64,000 nucleotides of DNA. It comes from Actinokineospora diospyrosa (GTDB lineage: Bacteria > Actinomycetota > Actinomycetes > Mycobacteriales > Pseudonocardiaceae). Below, piece after piece: positions 1 through 9,026 of the stretch (positions are counted from its first letter, which is position 1; each line of letters opens with the position of its first letter). A program made the translations under genes and the position numbers. The stretch covers positions 1 through 64,000 of the forward strand of contig NZ_JAMTCO010000022.1 in assembly GCF_024171925.1 (NCBI RefSeq). The letters run 5' to 3'. Under the pieces are notes generated by a model that made no database searches, was not told the origin of the DNA, and saw nothing but the letters and a program-made list of their open reading frames with translations.

Positions 1-746
1 TCTGTAGAACTGTAGGCCGAGGACCGCGGAGATGGTTGTCGCGAAGGTGTCGATGGGCCGCCGGTGGTCGGTGTGGAGGATGTGCCAGGTTGTGAGGTTG
101 GCGATGGCGTGTTCGACGATGGCTCGTTTCTTGTTGTGGTGGTAATTGAAGTCCTTCTCCCAGTCGAGCAGGTCGCGGTGTTTGGGTTTCCTGATCGGTG
201 TCAGCATCGCGGTACCGATGTAGCCTTTGTCGCCCATCCAGGCGGTCACATCGTATTCGTCCAGGATCCCCGATGTCCGCAGGCAGTACGAGTCGTGTCG
301 GCTTCCCGAACCGGATCCGACACCCACGCCAAGCGGCCGGACAACGTGCAGGCGACCTGGAGGTTCATGCCGGTGGTGCGATGCTTGCCGGAGTAGAGCT
401 CCTTCTCCCGCACACGCCATGACCAGCAAGGAACCAGCGTCCCGTCGACGATGTAGGTCGAACGGGCATCCAGATCGCCACTCGTGGGAACACACTCCGA
501 CAACACCGCGGCAAGCAACGGGGTGACCGCTGTTACAGCCCGGCTGATCGTCGACTGCGACACCCCGAACATCTCCGCGAGTTCCACCTAGGCCCGGTTG
601 CGGCGCAGATAGATCAACGCGACACGCACCGAGCCGAACAAACCCAACTTCGACGGCCACGGACGCCTGACGGACAGCCGGGAATGGCGGATGATCGCAC
701 ACAAGTCCACGATCTGATCGCGAGTCAGGCCGGTGGTAGAATACAT
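1..746 (-). pseudogene. IS5-like (DDE_Tnp_4 type) transposase, decayed and cut by the window edge
   Basis: The minus strand encodes a transposase of the DDE_Tnp_4 kind with an N-terminal helix-turn-helix (ELAEMFGVSQSTISRAV). Reading from the ATG at 746, the frame is stopped by an in-frame TAG at 588-590, just before the helix-turn-helix. It is then shifted near position 308, where one C seems to be missing after VSDPV. In the next frame the protein resumes with RHDSYCLRTSGILDEYDV and runs to QFYR at the window edge, so the C-terminal end lies outside or right at the edge. Two independent lesions mean it cannot make an active enzyme. An upstream in-frame start at 797 is possible. Family assignment is from recognisable motifs. 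The exact IS name and the left end cannot be given. Confidence 0.85.
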
Positions 747-749
747 ACA

Positions 750-807
750 GGCAGTCCGTCTGGTGAGGAATCTGGCGTGGTAACCGAATTCTCTCAAACG
801 GACTGCC
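750..807. repeat. Inverted repeat flanking the transposase start
   Basis: GGCAGTCCGT (750-759) and ACGGACTGCC (798-807) are perfect inverted copies of each other just upstream of the transposase start. They may mark the right IS end or a hairpin in the IS leader. The matching left end is outside the window, so the terminal inverted repeat cannot be confirmed. Confidence 0.4.
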
Positions 808-866
808 GCTTACTTGATCAGGGGTAGCACGAATTCAGCCACTCCAACTCCTGAATAACCCTCACA

Positions 867-945
867 GCCTACCGAGAACCACCGACAAACCGGGACCAGC
901 GATCAACACCCTGTGGACAACCGAACCCGTTGTGGACAAACGCCA
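867..945 (-). repeat. Solitary, left-truncated copy of the 131-bp DnaA-box unit (locus 0)
   Basis: Read on the minus strand this stretch holds TTGTCCACA at 931-939 and again at 912-920, with starts 19 bp apart. It continues into the conserved TCGGTAGGCTG block that follows the boxes in the three large composite loci. The 10-bp spacer between the boxes (ACGGGTTCGG) is identical to that of the first unit at 22471. Homology is lost at about 866, close to the IS remnant, so the unit looks truncated. No palindrome or direct-repeat array accompanies it. Confidence 0.75.
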
Positions 946-989
946 ACACCGTGTGCCCGCCAACGGCCGCCTCGCCCAGCAAGAGGGAT

Positions 990-1028
990 GGTTGCCCGGC
1001 CCAAGCCTTCGCCTAGGACCGGGCAACC
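990..1028 (-). terminator. Hairpin downstream of the symporter operon
   Basis: GGTTGCCCGG (990-999) pairs perfectly with CCGGGCAACC (1019-1028), with partial pairing further inward. It sits 25 bp past the stop of the minus-strand symporter gene. There is no clear U-tract, as is usual in actinomycetes. Confidence 0.6.
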
Positions 1029-1052
1029 TGAGGGGTAGCTACAACCGAGCGC

Positions 1053-2639
1053 TTACCGGCCGATTCCTGTTAGCGCTCGTACTTCCATCTCTCGTGCCTT
1101 GGCGGCGTCGGCTTTCTCGCGGCTCAGTACCGTTCCCAGGTACCCGCACACGAACGAGATCGGGATCGAGATGATTCCCGGGTTGGACAAGGGGAACAGG
1201 TGGAAGTCCACTCCCGACACGATCGAGGTGGGTGCGCCGGACATCACGGGGGAGAAGAACACGAGGACTAGGCAGGAGCCGAGTCCGCTGTACATCGCCC
1301 ACAGCGTTCCGTTGGTGTTGAACCGCTTCCAGAACAGGGAGTACAGCAAGGTCGACAAGTTCGCTGAGGCGGCGAAGGCGAAGGCCAGGGCGACCAGGAA
1401 CGCGACGTTCTGGCCGTTGGCGAAGATGCCGCCTGCGATGGCCAGGATGCCGATGACCAGGGCGGTGAGGCGGGCTACCCGGACCTCGGACACCGGGTCG
1501 GCTTTGCCCTTGCGGAGGATGTTCGCGTAGACGTCGTGCGCGAAGGAGGCGGAGGCGGTGATGGTGAGGCCCGCGACGACGGCGAGGATGGTGGCGAAGG
1601 CGACCGCGGCGACGATTCCCATGAGGACGGTGCCGCCGATCTCGAAGGCCAGCAGGGGGGCCGCGGCGTTCTCGCGGCCGGTGGCGCTCAGGATGCGTTC
1701 GGAGCCGACCAGGGCCGAGGCGCCGTAGCCGATGATGAGGGTGGCGCCGTAGAACACGGTCATGATGCCCACGGTCCACACGACCGAGACGCGGGCCTGG
1801 CGGGCGTCGGGGACGGTGTAGAACCGCATCAGCACGTGCGGTAGGCCCGCCGCGCCGAGGATCAGGGCGACGGAGAGGGAGATGAAGTCCAGGGTGGTGA
1901 TCGGGGTGCGGCCGTACTGCACGCCGGGGTCGAGGATCTTCTCGCCCTTGGTGTTGTTGGCCGCCGCCTGGTCGAGCAGGGCGGTGAGGCTGAAGCCGAA
2001 CTTGCCGAGCAGGAACACCGTCATCAGGACCACGCACAGCAGCAGCACCACGGCCTTGATGATCTGCACCAGGGTGGTGCCCTTCATCCCGCCGACCAGC
2101 ACGTAGAAGATCATGATCAGGCCGACCACGCTGATGATCAGCGCCTGGCCGCCCTTGGTGTGCACGTCCAGCAGCAGGGCGACGACAGCGCCCGCCCCGG
2201 CCATCTGGGCCAGCATGTAGAACAGCGAGATCACCAGGGTCGAGGTGGCCGCCGCGGCGCGGACCGGGCGCTGGCGCATCCGGAACGCCAGCACGTCGCC
2301 CATGGTGAAGCGGCCGGTGTTGCGGACGAGCTCGGCGATCAGCAGCAGGTTGACCAACCACGCCACCAGGTAGCCGATCGAGTACATGAACCCGTCGTAG
2401 CCGTGGATGGCGATCGCGCCCGCCACACCGAGGAACGACGCCGCGGAGAGGAAGTCGCCGGAGAGGGCGACGCCGTTCTGCACGCCGGTGAGCCCGCCGC
2501 CCGCCGCGTAGTAGTCGGCGGTGGAGCTGCCGCGCGAACCGACGCGGTAGACCAGGTAGAGCGTGATGACCACGAAAGCGCCGAACACCACCGAGTTGAG
2601 GACCGGGTCACCGACCTGCCCCTGCGCCAGGACGCTCAT
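1053..2639 (-). CDS. actP: Cation/acetate (monocarboxylate) symporter, SSS family
   Basis: A 528-residue integral membrane protein of the sodium:solute symporter family, with about 13 hydrophobic segments across its length. The N-terminal TADYYAAGGGLTGVQNG region and the GFMYSIGYLVAW segment are typical of the ActP/MctC branch, which takes up acetate, propionate or pyruvate with a cation. The start ATG overlaps the stop of the preceding DUF485 gene in an ATGA, so the two are translationally coupled, the standard arrangement for this transporter. Substrate is inferred from family and partner only. Length is normal for the family. A hairpin at 990-1028 follows the gene. Confidence 0.9.
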   Translation of the reverse strand: MSVLAQGQVGDPVLNSVVFGAFVVITLYLVYRVGSRGSSTADYYAAGGGLTGVQNGVALSGDFLSAASFLGVAGAIAIHGYDGFMYSIGYLVAWLVNLLLIAELVRNTGRFTMGDVLAFRMRQRPVRAAAATSTLVISLFYMLAQMAGAGAVVALLLDVHTKGGQALIISVVGLIMIFYVLVGGMKGTTLVQIIKAVVLLLCVVLMTVFLLGKFGFSLTALLDQAAANNTKGEKILDPGVQYGRTPITTLDFISLSVALILGAAGLPHVLMRFYTVPDARQARVSVVWTVGIMTVFYGATLIIGYGASALVGSERILSATGRENAAAPLLAFEIGGTVLMGIVAAVAFATILAVVAGLTITASASFAHDVYANILRKGKADPVSEVRVARLTALVIGILAIAGGIFANGQNVAFLVALAFAFAASANLSTLLYSLFWKRFNTNGTLWAMYSGLGSCLVLVFFSPVMSGAPTSIVSGVDFHLFPLSNPGIISIPISFVCGYLGTVLSREKADAAKAREMEVRALTGIGR

Positions 2640-3124
2640 CGCCCGCCTCCCGCGGTTTCATGCCCTACAGCCTCGTGCGCCGCGGACTCCTGTCCCACCA
2701 TGTCGTGCAGCCGGGCCACATCGGGATCGATGCGGCGGCGCGCCCACCGCGCGTAGACGGCCGTGATCAGGATCGTGGTGGCGAACTGCCCGAAGCCCAG
2801 CAGCAGGCCGACGCTGACCGACCCGACCACCCTGGTCGACATGAACTCGTGCGCGTAGGCGGCCAGCAGCACGTACGACAGGTACCAGAGCAGGAACAGC
2901 GCGGTGAGCGCGAAGACGAACCGGCGGAACCGCGACCGCAGGGCGGTGAACTCGGGGCTGCGGTGGATCGCGTCGAAGTCCGGCCCGCCCCCGCCCGCGG
3001 CGCCGACCGGGCGGTCGATGCCGCCGAAGGTCGCCGACTGGCGGGCCGCGCCGCCCGCGGCCGGCGGGGGTGGTGTCGGTGGTGTCGGGGTGGACACCGC
3101 CCGGCGTCCGGCGACCTCGGTCAT
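2636..3124 (-). CDS. DUF485 membrane protein, partner of the symporter
   Basis: A 162-residue protein. Residues 1-50 are a Pro/Ala-rich cytoplasmic tail. The DUF485 domain follows (about 55-140), with the conserved F..LR.RFRRFVF entry and two membrane helices (ALTALFLLWYLSYVLLAAYA and the segment around LLLGFGQFATTILIT). Small DUF485 proteins regularly sit directly upstream of ActP-type symporters and are thought to assist them. The ATG at 3124 was chosen because GGAGGAA lies about 6 bp upstream; a longer frame to 3274 lacks such a site. It ends in an ATGA overlap with the symporter gene. Confidence 0.85.
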   Translation of the reverse strand: MTEVAGRRAVSTPTPPTPPPPAAGGAARQSATFGGIDRPVGAAGGGGPDFDAIHRSPEFTALRSRFRRFVFALTALFLLWYLSYVLLAAYAHEFMSTRVVGSVSVGLLLGFGQFATTILITAVYARWARRRIDPDVARLHDMVGQESAAHEAVGHETAGGGR

Positions 3125-3961
3125 GCTTTTCCTCCGAAATGTGGGGGCGGCGAAATGGTGGGGGCGGCGTCGATCCGGGGCGTGGAATCGCCTCGAGGGT
3201 CGGGCATCGGGTGTCGAGCGGCGTTTCCGCGGGCGGCGCCGGGTGATTTCACCGAATGCGCGAGCACCGCGCACCGGCTTGGCGGCGCCATGCTAGCCGG
3301 GAGTGGAACCGGCGTGCCAATGGTTGTCCACAGGGGCCGGGATCCGGCCGGGGTGCCGCTGTCGCAATCAGCCGCGGGTCACCGAACGATACCGGTTTCG
3401 CGTCGAGTCGGCCGGGTCAATCGGATCACACGTATCAGTGAATTGGTGCCTCTCTGCGTGGTGCCCTCACCTGGACGAACCAGGGCTCACCCGCCCGGCC
3501 GATGCTGATCCACAGTGGTCCCACCTGCGTAGTGCCTGGTCGGGGCTGTCCGGAGTGGGCGGTGGCGGAGTTCATCCGGGGAAATACCCGTTCGAGGCAT
3601 CAAGGCCAATAATCCAACGCAAAGCGTGACCGAATCCCGCTGTGGATCTTTCCGGCCCCCGGTCGGGGCGCCGAGATCACCGGCCGTTCGGCAATTCCCG
3701 CAGGTCAGGTCCGCGCCGGGGAAGATCGCCGGATCGGGGTAGCATCGGCACTCAAGTTCTCGCCGAAGTCGCGCCGATGTCGGAAGGGTCATCGAGCGGC
3801 GCGGGGAATCGGCGCACCGCTGTTTCGCAGCGCACCGCGCTTTCGCGCGGGGCGGGCTGTGCCATCGGCACCGGTGTCACGGGCATTCGTCGTCGAAGGG
3901 AGATCGACGCGGTGAGGGTGTTACTCCTACAGCGGCAACGGGCAGGCACGGGGGCCCGCGA
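3125..3961. other. Long intergenic region between divergent operons
   Basis: About 840 bp separate the symporter operon (minus) from the conservon (plus), so both promoters should lie here. I saw no convincing gene. Short frames at 3487-3792 (minus) and 3642-3965 (plus) overlap each other, lack family features and have no good ribosome site. One exact DnaA-box-like 9-mer TTGTCCACA is at 3324-3332, here without a partner 19 bp away. Confidence 0.5.
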
Positions 3962-6900
3962 GTGAGCCGCGCCGTGTCGTCCGAAGACACCTCCGACACC
4001 TCCGGCAGCAGCACGGGCACCGGTGCCGGTGCTGATGCCCGTGCTGGTGCCGTTGCTGGTGCCTTTACAGAGGGTGGCGCCACCAGGCACAGCGGGTCAG
4101 CGACCGCCGGTGGGGAAGCCGGCCGGTCCGCGATGGCCACGCTGACCCGGTGGCGGGACTGGAACATCCCGGTCAAGCTCGCCGCCGTCATCCTGGTCCC
4201 GGTGCTGTTCGCGGTCGTGCTCGGCGTGCTGCGCATCAGCGGCCAGGTCGAGCGCGCCGAGTCCTACCAGCGGGTGGACAAGCTCGTCGCGGTCAACGAC
4301 AGCCTGCGCAAGGCGCTCACCTGGCTGCAGCGCGAGCGCACCAAGGCGGCCGTGCTGCTCACCACCGGTTCCCGCGACATCGCCTCGGAACTGGGCGGCG
4401 AGCGGCAGAGCGCCGACTACGCGCGGGAAGAGATGTTCCGCGCGATCGGCAAGGCCACCTTCGACACGGAGGTCACCCGCGCGCGCTTGCGCGATGTGCG
4501 GTCCGCGTTCGACACGCTCACCGCCTTGCGCCGCCCGGTGGGCGCGGGCGCGGTGGACAGCGGGACCGCGCTCGGCGGCTACACCCAGGTCATCCGCGCG
4601 CTCTTGGACTTCGACCGCGCCACTACCGGCGAGGTCGCCGACCCGGGGTTGGCCAACACCGCCTCCGCCTTGCACGACTTGGAGGCGGCAAAGGAAGAGG
4701 TGTACTTCCAGCAGGGGCTGGTCGCGATCGGGATCGCCAGAGGTGGCCTCAACGCCGCCGACCTGGACAGCCTGCGCGCGTCCCAATCCCGGCTGGCCGA
4801 GCGCACCGCTGACTTCCGCTCCATCGCGACCCTGCGCCAACAGGCGGGCTACGACGCGCTGCACGACGCACCGGAAGTGCGCACCAGGACCGAGTTGTTG
4901 CGGTTGGCCGTCGGCGACGGCACCGACGGCAGCGCCTCGGTCAACGTGCCGCTGCCGATCACCTCGGTGGACTGGAACACCGCCTCCGAGCAGGTCTCCG
5001 AGCGGATCAGCGCGGTCAGCGCGCTGCTCGGCACCGAGATCAAGGACCGGTCCTCGGCGCTGCAGGACGAGGCGAGCGACGCGGCGGGCCTCGCCGCGGT
5101 CGTGCTGATCCTCGCCCTGGTCGCCGCGGCGGCGGTGATGATCGTGATCGGCAGGCAGCTGCTCGGCTCGCTCGCGCTGCTGCGCCGGGGCGCGCTGGAG
5201 GTCGCGACCAACCGGCTGCCCGCCGCGGTCGCCCGCATCCGCGACGGCCGCGACGTGGTGGAACCGGTGGTCGAACCGGTGGCCGTGCTGCCGGACGACG
5301 AGGTCGGGCAGGTGGCCAGGGCGTTCGACGCGGTGCACCAGCAGGCGCTGCGGCTGGCCACCGAGCAGGCCGGGCTGCGGGCCAACTACAGCAACGTGTT
5401 CGTCAACCTGTCGCGCCGCAGCCAGGGGCTGGTGCAGCGCCAGCTGCAGCTGCTGGAGCGGCTGGAGCGCGACGAGGAGGACGCCGACCAGCTGGCGACC
5501 CTGTTCCAGCTCGACCACCTCGCCACCCGGATGCGCCGCAACAACGAGAACCTCATGGTCCTCTCCGGCGCCGACCTGGCCCGGCGCGCGCAGCAACCCA
5601 CCCAGCTCGGCGACCTGCTGCGCGCCTCGGTGTCGGAGATCGAGCAGTACCAGCGGGTCGTCATCGCCCCGCCCGCCGCGGTCCTGGTCGTCGGCTACGC
5701 GGTCGGCGACCTGGTCCGGCTCACCGCGGAACTGCTGGACAACGCGACCGCGTTCTCCGCACCCGCCACCCAGGTCACGATCACCAGCCACGTCACCGAC
5801 ACCGGCGCGGTCCGCATCGAGGTCGTCGACCGCGGCATCGGCCTGAGCGAGCAGGAACTGGCCGACGCCAACACCCGGCTCGCCGACAGCCGCACCGTGG
5901 ACGCCTCCACCTCCCGCCGGATGGGGCTGTTCGTGGTCGGCAGGCTCGCCGCCCGGCTCAGCGTCGAGGTGCGACTGCGCCCCGGTACCCCTACCGGGAT
6001 CCGCGCGGTCATCTCGGTACCCGCCGATCTCGTCGCTGGTGACCTCGGACAGGACACGCCCCGGGGAGCGCCCGCACAGCGCACTCCGATCAGTTCCAAC
6101 GGTGGCGCCAACGGCACCAACGGAACTCACGGCGTCAACGGTGCCAACGGCTCGAACGGGCACAGCAACGGCCACGCCAACGGCTCCAACGGCTCCAACG
6201 GGTCGAACGGGTCCCACGGGCAACCCAGCGGGTTCACCGCCGGGTTGGCCCGCAGGCTGGCCAACGGCAAACCCAAGTGGGACCCGACGCACGCCCCCGG
6301 CGGCGACGGGGCCGAACTGCCCGAGGCGCTGCCGATCCCCTCGCCGACCCCCAACGGCGACGGGGTCCCGCTGCCGCGCCGCGCGCCGCGGGGCACGGCC
6401 CAGCCGGACGTCCCGGCCGAGGTCGAGCAGACCCAGGCGCTGTTCACCCCGACGCCGTTCCCGGAGCAGTTCGACCCGGCCGACCCCGGCGCGGGCGCGC
6501 CGGTCGAGCCGGACCCGGACCCGGGGGACAGCACCTGGTGGGACACCACCCTGGTGCACCAGAGCCCGCCCGCAGCGCCGCCGCCCCCGGCGGCCGCGCT
6601 GCACGAGACCACGCCGATCTTCGACGAGATGGTCTCCGCCTGGTTCCGCGCGGTCACCGACGACCCGAACTCCACCGCCGCCGACGCCACCCAGGTGCCG
6701 GACTGGGACTTCGCCGCCGACCGCGGCTTCCACACCGCCCGCGCGGTGACCGCGGCCGAGCCGGAGGACTTCACCAACTCCGGGCTGCCCCGGCGCACCC
6801 CGCGCCGCAACCTGGTGCCGGGTGGGGTCGAGCAGCCCGGCCGCCGCGCCGCCCGCCGCGGTCCCGGCCCCGGCCGCGACCCGGAGGACATGCGCGAGCG

Positions 6901-7309
6901 GCTGTCGAACTACCAGCGCGGTATCCACCGCGCCCGCGGCGCCCACCACGCGGGCCCCGCGCACGCCTCGCCGGAAGCCGAGGCACCGCAGGGACTCGAC
7001 CTGCGCGGCGCCCGGTGGCGCTTCGCGCAGGACGCGGGCTGGGAGGCGGCCGAGGCCCTCACCCAGGCGGGCAGCGAACCCCAGCCCGAGGGTGGGCTGC
7101 CCAAGCGGACACCGCGCGAGCGGCTGCTGCCCGGCAGCCTCGGCGCCGACTCGCCCGCGGCGCAGCCCGCGCCGGTCGAGCGCGACGCCGACGCGCTGCG
7201 CTCGCGGTTGGGCAGCCTGCAGCGCGGGATCGGCAGGGGCCGCAGCAGCATCGCGCAGCGGCACCCGGAACAGCACGGGGACAGCGAGAAAGAAGGCGGG
7301 GATGCCTGA
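3962..7309 (+). CDS. cvnA: Conservon sensor histidine kinase-like protein CvnA (NIT, HAMP, ATPase)
   Basis: A 1115-residue membrane kinase-like protein heading a cvnABCD conservon. Membrane helix 1 is at about residues 70-90 (VKLAAVILVPVLF). A nitrate/nitrite-sensing (NIT) type extracellular region follows, then helix 2 at about 375-395, a HAMP-like linker and a dimerisation region with LDHLATR (His519 is the likely H-box residue). The ATPase domain at about 570-690 has N-box LLDNATAFSAP and G1 box DRGIGLS. Residues about 710-755 are a Gly/Asn/Ser-rich linker. The tail carries two copies of a W.FA..G / GLP.RTPR / QRGI.R module. The GTG at 3962 is used; an in-frame ATG at 4133, right before the first helix, is an alternative. 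In Streptomyces, CvnA-D proteins assemble at the membrane into a G-protein-like complex. Confidence 0.88.
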   Translation: MSRAVSSEDTSDTSGSSTGTGAGADARAGAVAGAFTEGGATRHSGSATAGGEAGRSAMATLTRWRDWNIPVKLAAVILVPVLFAVVLGVLRISGQVERAESYQRVDKLVAVNDSLRKALTWLQRERTKAAVLLTTGSRDIASELGGERQSADYAREEMFRAIGKATFDTEVTRARLRDVRSAFDTLTALRRPVGAGAVDSGTALGGYTQVIRALLDFDRATTGEVADPGLANTASALHDLEAAKEEVYFQQGLVAIGIARGGLNAADLDSLRASQSRLAERTADFRSIATLRQQAGYDALHDAPEVRTRTELLRLAVGDGTDGSASVNVPLPITSVDWNTASEQVSERISAVSALLGTEIKDRSSALQDEASDAAGLAAVVLILALVAAAAVMIVIGRQLLGSLALLRRGALEVATNRLPAAVARIRDGRDVVEPVVEPVAVLPDDEVGQVARAFDAVHQQALRLATEQAGLRANYSNVFVNLSRRSQGLVQRQLQLLERLERDEEDADQLATLFQLDHLATRMRRNNENLMVLSGADLARRAQQPTQLGDLLRASVSEIEQYQRVVIAPPAAVLVVGYAVGDLVRLTAELLDNATAFSAPATQVTITSHVTDTGAVRIEVVDRGIGLSEQELADANTRLADSRTVDASTSRRMGLFVVGRLAARLSVEVRLRPGTPTGIRAVISVPADLVAGDLGQDTPRGAPAQRTPISSNGGANGTNGTHGVNGANGSNGHSNGHANGSNGSNGSNGSHGQPSGFTAGLARRLANGKPKWDPTHAPGGDGAELPEALPIPSPTPNGDGVPLPRRAPRGTAQPDVPAEVEQTQALFTPTPFPEQFDPADPGAGAPVEPDPDPGDSTWWDTTLVHQSPPAAPPPPAAALHETTPIFDEMVSAWFRAVTDDPNSTAADATQVPDWDFAADRGFHTARAVTAAEPEDFTNSGLPRRTPRRNLVPGGVEQPGRRAARRGPGPGRDPEDMRERLSNYQRGIHRARGAHHAGPAHASPEAEAPQGLDLRGARWRFAQDAGWEAAEALTQAGSEPQPEGGLPKRTPRERLLPGSLGADSPAAQPAPVERDADALRSRLGSLQRGIGRGRSSIAQRHPEQHGDSEKEGGDA

Positions 7310-7372
7310 GCCAGGTCGCACGCAGTCAACCGAACCGATGCAGCCGCCGTCACCGACGGGAAATGGAGCACG

Positions 7373-7813
7373 ATGACGTCCACGCAGTCCAAACCAAACC
7401 AGTTCGGGTGGTTGGTCAACGACTTCGCCGAGCGGGTGTCCGGCGTGGCGCACGCCGTGGTGGTGTCCGCCGACGGGCTGCTGCTCACCTCGTCGGCGCG
7501 CCTGCCGACCGACCGCGCCGACCAGCTCGCCGCGGTCGCCTCGGGTCTGGTCAGCCTCACCCAGGGCGCGGCGCGCTGCTTCGAGGCGGGCGCGGTCAAG
7601 GAGACCGTGGTCGAGATGGAGCGCGGGATCATGTTGCTGATGGCCATCAGCGACGGGTCGTGTTTAGCGATCCTCGCGGCCCCGACCTGCGACATCGGAC
7701 AAGTGGCGTATGAGATGACGCTGCTGGTGGACCGGGTGGGCCAGATTCTGACCCCGGAACTGCGCGCGGCCCTGCAGGGGACCGCCGGGAGGATGGTGGG
7801 GCAGCCCGCATGA
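7373..7813 (+). CDS. cvnB: Roadblock/LC7 protein CvnB
   Basis: A 146-residue roadblock/LC7-domain protein. The core runs from VNDFAERVSGVAHAVVVSAD through LPTDRADQLAAVASGLVSL to the strand GIMLLMAISDGSCLAIL. Roadblock proteins regulate small GTPases as dimers. Here the partner is expected to be the GTPase encoded two genes downstream. It starts 63 bp after the kinase gene, with a GGAG-type site ahead of the ATG, and belongs to the same operon. Confidence 0.92.
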   Translation: MTSTQSKPNQFGWLVNDFAERVSGVAHAVVVSADGLLLTSSARLPTDRADQLAAVASGLVSLTQGAARCFEAGAVKETVVEMERGIMLLMAISDGSCLAILAAPTCDIGQVAYEMTLLVDRVGQILTPELRAALQGTAGRMVGQPA

Positions 7814-7820
7814 GCACAGC

Positions 7821-8408
7821 ATGAGCGCGAACCTCAACCAGGGCGGCTCGGCCGAGCCGGAGCAGACCTTCGCCGACGTGATGGCGAACCTGGCGCTCGG
7901 CGGCGGCCGGGCGCGCAGGCGCCGCAAGTCCGATGTGGACGACCCGGCGCCGCCGGAGCGGTCCGCGGAACCGGACTGGCCCGACGGCGAGGTCGCCGAG
8001 CACGTCGACCCCGCCCCCGCCGTCGTCGAACCGGTCCGGTCGGTGGAGGTGTTCGGGTCCGATGAGGACGCCGCCGCCATCGTCCGGCCCTACGCGTGGA
8101 CCAGGGGGCGCACCAAGTCCAACTTCGAACTGCGCGTGGAGACCATGGTGTCCACCAGCGAACGGGCCGGGGACGCCTCGGCCTTCGCCGAGTCCGAGCA
8201 CCGCGCCATCGGCGCGCTCTGCCACGATCCGCGGTCGGTCGCCGAGGTGGCCACCCTGCTCGGGGTGCCGCTCGGGGTGGCCAAGGTGCTGCTGGGCGAC
8301 ATGGCCCAGCTGGGCCTGGTCGCCGTGCACAAGACCGCGACCGGCGGCGCCAACAAGGCGCACCTGGTGTTGATGGAAAGGGTGTTGAGTGGACTCCGCA
8401 GGCTATGA
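7821..8408 (+). CDS. cvnC: DUF742 protein CvnC
   Basis: A 195-residue protein with the DUF742 signature RPYAWTRGRTKS at about residue 90, followed by a winged-helix-like region (AEVATLLGVPLGVAKVLLGD) and the usual end HKTATGGANKAHLVLMERVL. Most family members are near 120 residues. This one has an extra charged N-terminal segment of about 75 residues with a basic patch (GRARRRRKS). It lies 7 bp after cvnB and overlaps cvnD by 20 bp. It is the third component of the conservon and has no known enzymatic activity. Confidence 0.9.
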   Translation: MSANLNQGGSAEPEQTFADVMANLALGGGRARRRRKSDVDDPAPPERSAEPDWPDGEVAEHVDPAPAVVEPVRSVEVFGSDEDAAAIVRPYAWTRGRTKSNFELRVETMVSTSERAGDASAFAESEHRAIGALCHDPRSVAEVATLLGVPLGVAKVLLGDMAQLGLVAVHKTATGGANKAHLVLMERVLSGLRRL

Positions 8409-8994
8409 CGACCCTGCACCGGGCGGCGGGCTGACCTCGGTCAAGATCGTGGTGGCTGGCGGGTTCGGCGCGGGCAAGACGACCTTCGTCGGCTCGGTCT
8501 CGGAGATCATGCCGCTGACCACGGAGGCGGTGATGACCAGCGCCAGCGCGGGCATCGACGACCTCGCCGCCACCCCGAACAAGTCCACCACCACCGTCGC
8601 CATGGACTTCGGCCGCGTCTCGCTCGACTCGGACCTGGTGCTGTACCTGTTCGGCACCCCGGGGCAGCAGCGGTTCTGGTTCATGTGGGACGACCTGGTG
8701 CGCGGGGCGATCGGGGCGGTGGTGCTCGCCGACACCCGCCGCCTGGCCGACTCGTTCTCCCCGATCGACTTCTTCGAGGAGCGCAACCTGCCCTACGTGA
8801 TCGGCCTGAACTGCTTCGACGGTGTGCTCGGGCACAGCATCGACCAGGTCAGGGACGCGTTGGCGATCGGGCAGGAGGTGCCGATCGTCCCGTGCGACGC
8901 GCGGGACCGGCAGTCGGTGAAGAGCACGCTGATCACCATGGTCGAGTACGCGATGCGCCGGTGGGTGGCCCTGCACGGCGCGGGCGTCGGCTAG
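8389..8994 (+). CDS. cvnD: Conservon GTPase CvnD
   Basis: A 201-residue small GTP-binding protein. P-loop GGFGAGKTTF is at about residue 24, with a DTRR-containing strand and the LFGTPGQQRFWFMWDDLVRG switch II region in the middle. Such proteins resemble eukaryotic small GTPases and act with the roadblock partner CvnB. The GTG start at 8389 lies inside the end of cvnC (20-bp overlap), which implies translational coupling. No cvnE (cytochrome P450) gene follows; the next gene is convergent and unrelated. Confidence 0.92.
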   Translation: MDSAGYDDPAPGGGLTSVKIVVAGGFGAGKTTFVGSVSEIMPLTTEAVMTSASAGIDDLAATPNKSTTTVAMDFGRVSLDSDLVLYLFGTPGQQRFWFMWDDLVRGAIGAVVLADTRRLADSFSPIDFFEERNLPYVIGLNCFDGVLGHSIDQVRDALAIGQEVPIVPCDARDRQSVKSTLITMVEYAMRRWVALHGAGVG

Positions 8995-8996
8995 CC

Positions 8997-9026
8997 GGTG
9001 GGGGCGTGGGCGCTCACGCCCCCACC
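8997..9026. terminator. Bidirectional hairpin between conservon and lysE
   Basis: GGTGGGGGCGTG (8997-9008) pairs perfectly with CACGCCCCCACC (9015-9026) across a 6-nt loop. It begins two bases after the cvnD stop and overlaps the last codons of the convergent lysE gene, so it can serve both strands. Confidence 0.75.

Noticed and set aside
2636-3274. Longer form of the DUF485 protein starting at 3274
   Set aside because: The extra 50 residues are Arg/Pro-rich and a strong GGAGGAA site marks the ATG at 3124.
3487-3965. Small ORFs on both strands (3487-3792 minus, 3642-3965 plus)
   Set aside because: Overlap each other, atypical composition, no supported start and no family resemblance.
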